From positions 1 through 7,375 of the forward strand of contig VBON01000311.1 in NCBI GenBank assembly GCA_005877525.1: DNA of 7,375 nucleotides, in the 5' to 3' direction. Positions 5,710 through 7,375 of the stretch are shown piece after piece. The notes under the pieces were generated by a model. That model made no database searches, was not told where the DNA came from, and saw only the letters and a list, made by a program, of their open reading frames with translations. The first letter of the stretch is position 1, and each line of letters begins with the position of its first letter. Origin of the DNA: Nitrospirota bacterium (GTDB taxonomy: Bacteria > Nitrospirota > Nitrospiria > Nitrospirales > NS-4). Made by a program: the position numbers and the translations under genes.

Positions 5710-6027
5710 TCACCAGCAGCGAGAATAGCCGCAGAAGCACTTCTCGCAATTCTCAGTATGAATCAAGGGTGCTCCGCAATCGGGACAGGGCAGTCCTTCC
5801 GGACGCATGGCCAGCACGCTCGCCATCTGTGCATGCCGCTGCTCGGCCGGATGAAAGCTGGCCAAGGCTTTGGCGATGGCATCCCAGAGCGACAGGACCC
5901 GATTGGCGCCGACCCCATAAGGGTTGCCGTCCTGGATGCCAATCAACTGACGCGTGATCTCATTCATCGGAATCCGGTAGCGTAGTGCCAGGCTGATGAG
6001 GCGGCAGACACACTCGAGGTCAGCCTG
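5710..6027 (-). pseudogene. nrdJ: 3' end of nrdJ, separated by a frameshift
   Basis: This frame carries the true C-terminus of the class II ribonucleotide reductase. It reads QADLECVCRLISLALRYRIP, then MNEITRQLIGIQDGNPYGVG, and continues to a cysteine-rich tail, LPCPDCG...CEKCFCGYSRC, before the stop at 5710. The first part completes the TSCPD domain that begins in the other frame. The tail is a zinc ribbon plus the terminal cysteine pair that, in NrdJ enzymes, re-reduces the active site. The internal ATG at 5967 overlaps the TGA of the upstream frame (ATGA), so an automated call would show an 86-codon coupled gene from 5967. It is better read as the displaced end of nrdJ, because it begins mid-domain and has no ribosome site. 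Confidence 0.92.
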
Positions 6028-7375
6028 GCCTGAATCATGCCGCCCGCCTTGGCCACAGTGGCGAAGGTCTCAAACGGCTCGCCGCTCATGGAATTGATCG
6101 TGAGATACATCTTCCCATAGCTGGTATTGATCGCAATCGTCTCACCGCTCACGCGCACAGGGCGCTCCAATTTGAGCGGTTGAATCGCTGCGGCATAAGG
6201 CTGCGGTGCAGTGTCGCCTGCCGTCGAATCTGAAAGTTCCACCGTCTTCATCTCTGAAGGCTTATCGCTTGTCTTCTTCTCCTTGGAGGAGACACCGACG
6301 TTCATCACCTGCTCCTCGCGGCTGCCGTCTCGGTACACGGTGATCCCCTTGCAGCCAAGGTCATAGGCCATCAGATAGGCTTTCATCACATCGTCGATCG
6401 TGGCCTCCGTCGGAAGATTGATCGTCTTGGAAACGCCGCTATCGGTATACTGCTGAAACGCGGCCTGCATGCGCACGTGCCATTCCGGTGCCACGTCATG
6501 CGCAGTGACGAACACTCTTTGCCACCGCTCCGGAATCTCCTGAACGCCTCGGGCCGAGCCGTGGTTGTCCAGAATTTTCTCCATCAGACCTTCCGTCCAG
6601 AATCCCTCGCGCTTAGCGGTCTCGATAAAATCCTCCAGGACATAGGGCAGATGCTCCCCATCCATGACGTTTTTGAACCAGATGAGGCTGAATTCCGGTT
6701 CGCAGCCGCCGGAGGTATCCGCAATCATGCTGATCGTACCGGTGGGAGCGACCGTCGTCACGTAGGAATTTCTGACCCGTTGGCCGCGGCCCTCATGCAG
6801 GGAACCCTTCCACGCGGGGTACAATCCACGCTGCTCAGCCAGCCGCATCGATTGCTCATAACCCTTGTCGGAAATGAACTTCATGACTTTGGCACCCATC
6901 TCCACGCCGCTCTCCGAGTCATACTGGATTCCAAGCTTAAACAGCATGCGCGCGAACCCCATGACCCCCAAGCCGATCTTACGATTGTCCTTCGTGCATT
7001 TTTCGATCTCCGGAATGGGGTATTTATTCATGTCAATCACGTTGTCCAGCAAATGCACGGATGTGCGCACGGACTGCTCAAGCCGCATCCAGTCCATTTC
7101 GTGTCGGCCATCCGGTGTTGGGACGACGTGCGTTTCAAGGTTGACGCTTCCCAGATTGCAGGACTCGTAGGGCAACAGCGGCTGCTCACCGCAGGGGTTC
7201 GTCGCCTCGATCATCGCGTAATGCGGGGTGGGATTCGTGCGGTTCGCCTGGTCAATAAAGAACAGACCCGGTGCGCCGTTTCGCCACGCCGACTCCGCAA
7301 TCTTCTTCAAGACATCCCGGGCATCGAGCTGTCTGATAACCTTGCCCTACCGCGGATTGATCAGGTCATATTTTT
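5964..7375 (-). pseudogene. nrdJ: Class II (B12-dependent) ribonucleotide reductase, main part, disrupted, N-terminus beyond the right edge
   Basis: NrdJ makes deoxyribonucleotides from ribonucleotides using adenosylcobalamin. The longest stop-free stretch opens at 7310 (TTG, 448 codons) and shows the catalytic finger loop NPCGEQPLLPYESCNLGSVNL (residues 38-58 from 7310; N38, C40 and E42 are the expected active-site triad). It also has the phosphate-binding APTGTISMIAD (188-198) and CKGITVYRDGSRE near residue 325. A poorly conserved linker leads into the TSCPD domain (SGETIAINTSYGKMYLTIN). Two lesions are visible. A 5-bp tandem duplication at 6023-6032 shifts the frame so the protein ends in nonsense at 5964. 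An in-frame TAG (7349-7347) interrupts the upstream text KYDLINPR-stop-GKVIRQLDARDV, which otherwise continues into family sequence to the window edge. As written, no complete enzyme can be made. The TTG at 7310 lies inside the conserved protein and is not a credible start. Confidence 0.93.
6023..6032. repeat. 5-bp tandem duplication inside nrdJ
   Basis: GCCTG is present twice in a row (6023-6027, 6028-6032); on the coding strand this is CAGGC CAGGC. Removing one copy gives ATT CAG GCT GAC CTC GAG, which joins the two nrdJ frames through IQADLE without any other change. Confidence 0.92.

Noticed and set aside
5964..5967. Two coupled genes joined by ATGA at the end of nrdJ
   Set aside because: The downstream frame begins mid-way through the TSCPD domain and its reading continues upstream of the ATG as correct NrdJ sequence to the 5-bp duplication; the ATGA overlap is incidental.

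Overview
This is a GC-rich bacterial chromosome segment of mostly housekeeping genes. The gene content and protein style (class II B12-dependent ribonucleotide reductase with a TSCPD tail, a PolA with a degenerate proofreading domain, S21, a DsrE-like protein behind a small exported protein) recall Nitrospira-like Nitrospirota. That placement rests on memory of family style and is tentative. No transposon, prophage, CRISPR array, tRNA or rRNA is visible.

Layout. 1-488 (minus): N-terminal part of a HEAT-repeat protein that runs off the left edge. 489-714: gene-free gap with a strong inverted repeat just past polA. 715-3368 (minus): DNA polymerase I, split by a perfect 14-bp tandem duplication. 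3378-3486: divergent promoter region. 3487-4278 (plus): a small exported protein, a 46-aa ORF and a DsrE-like protein in tight overlap, ending at a hairpin terminator. 4307-4963 (minus): endonuclease III. 5012-5206 (minus): ribosomal protein S21. 5348-5683 (minus): a small GIY-YIG-like protein. 5710-7375 (minus): the C-terminal part of NrdJ, whose N-terminus lies beyond the right edge.

The main observation is damage to two DNA-synthesis genes. polA carries a 14-bp tandem duplication and nrdJ a 5-bp tandem duplication. In both, deleting one copy restores a continuous, family-typical protein. nrdJ also has an in-frame TAG near the right edge. The small exported protein gene may be a third frame break, but this is less clear. 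The other recognisable genes (nth, rpsU, the DsrE-like gene, the HEAT gene as far as it is visible, and the rest of polA) are intact, so the damage is local rather than general. It is either genuine mutation by replication slippage or sequence/assembly error; read-level data would decide.

Functionally, polA (repair synthesis and Okazaki processing), nth (base excision repair) and nrdJ (dNTP supply) form a DNA maintenance theme. Only rpsU-nth and nrdJ-GIY-YIG-like look co-transcribed. I found no convincing new defence or mobile system.
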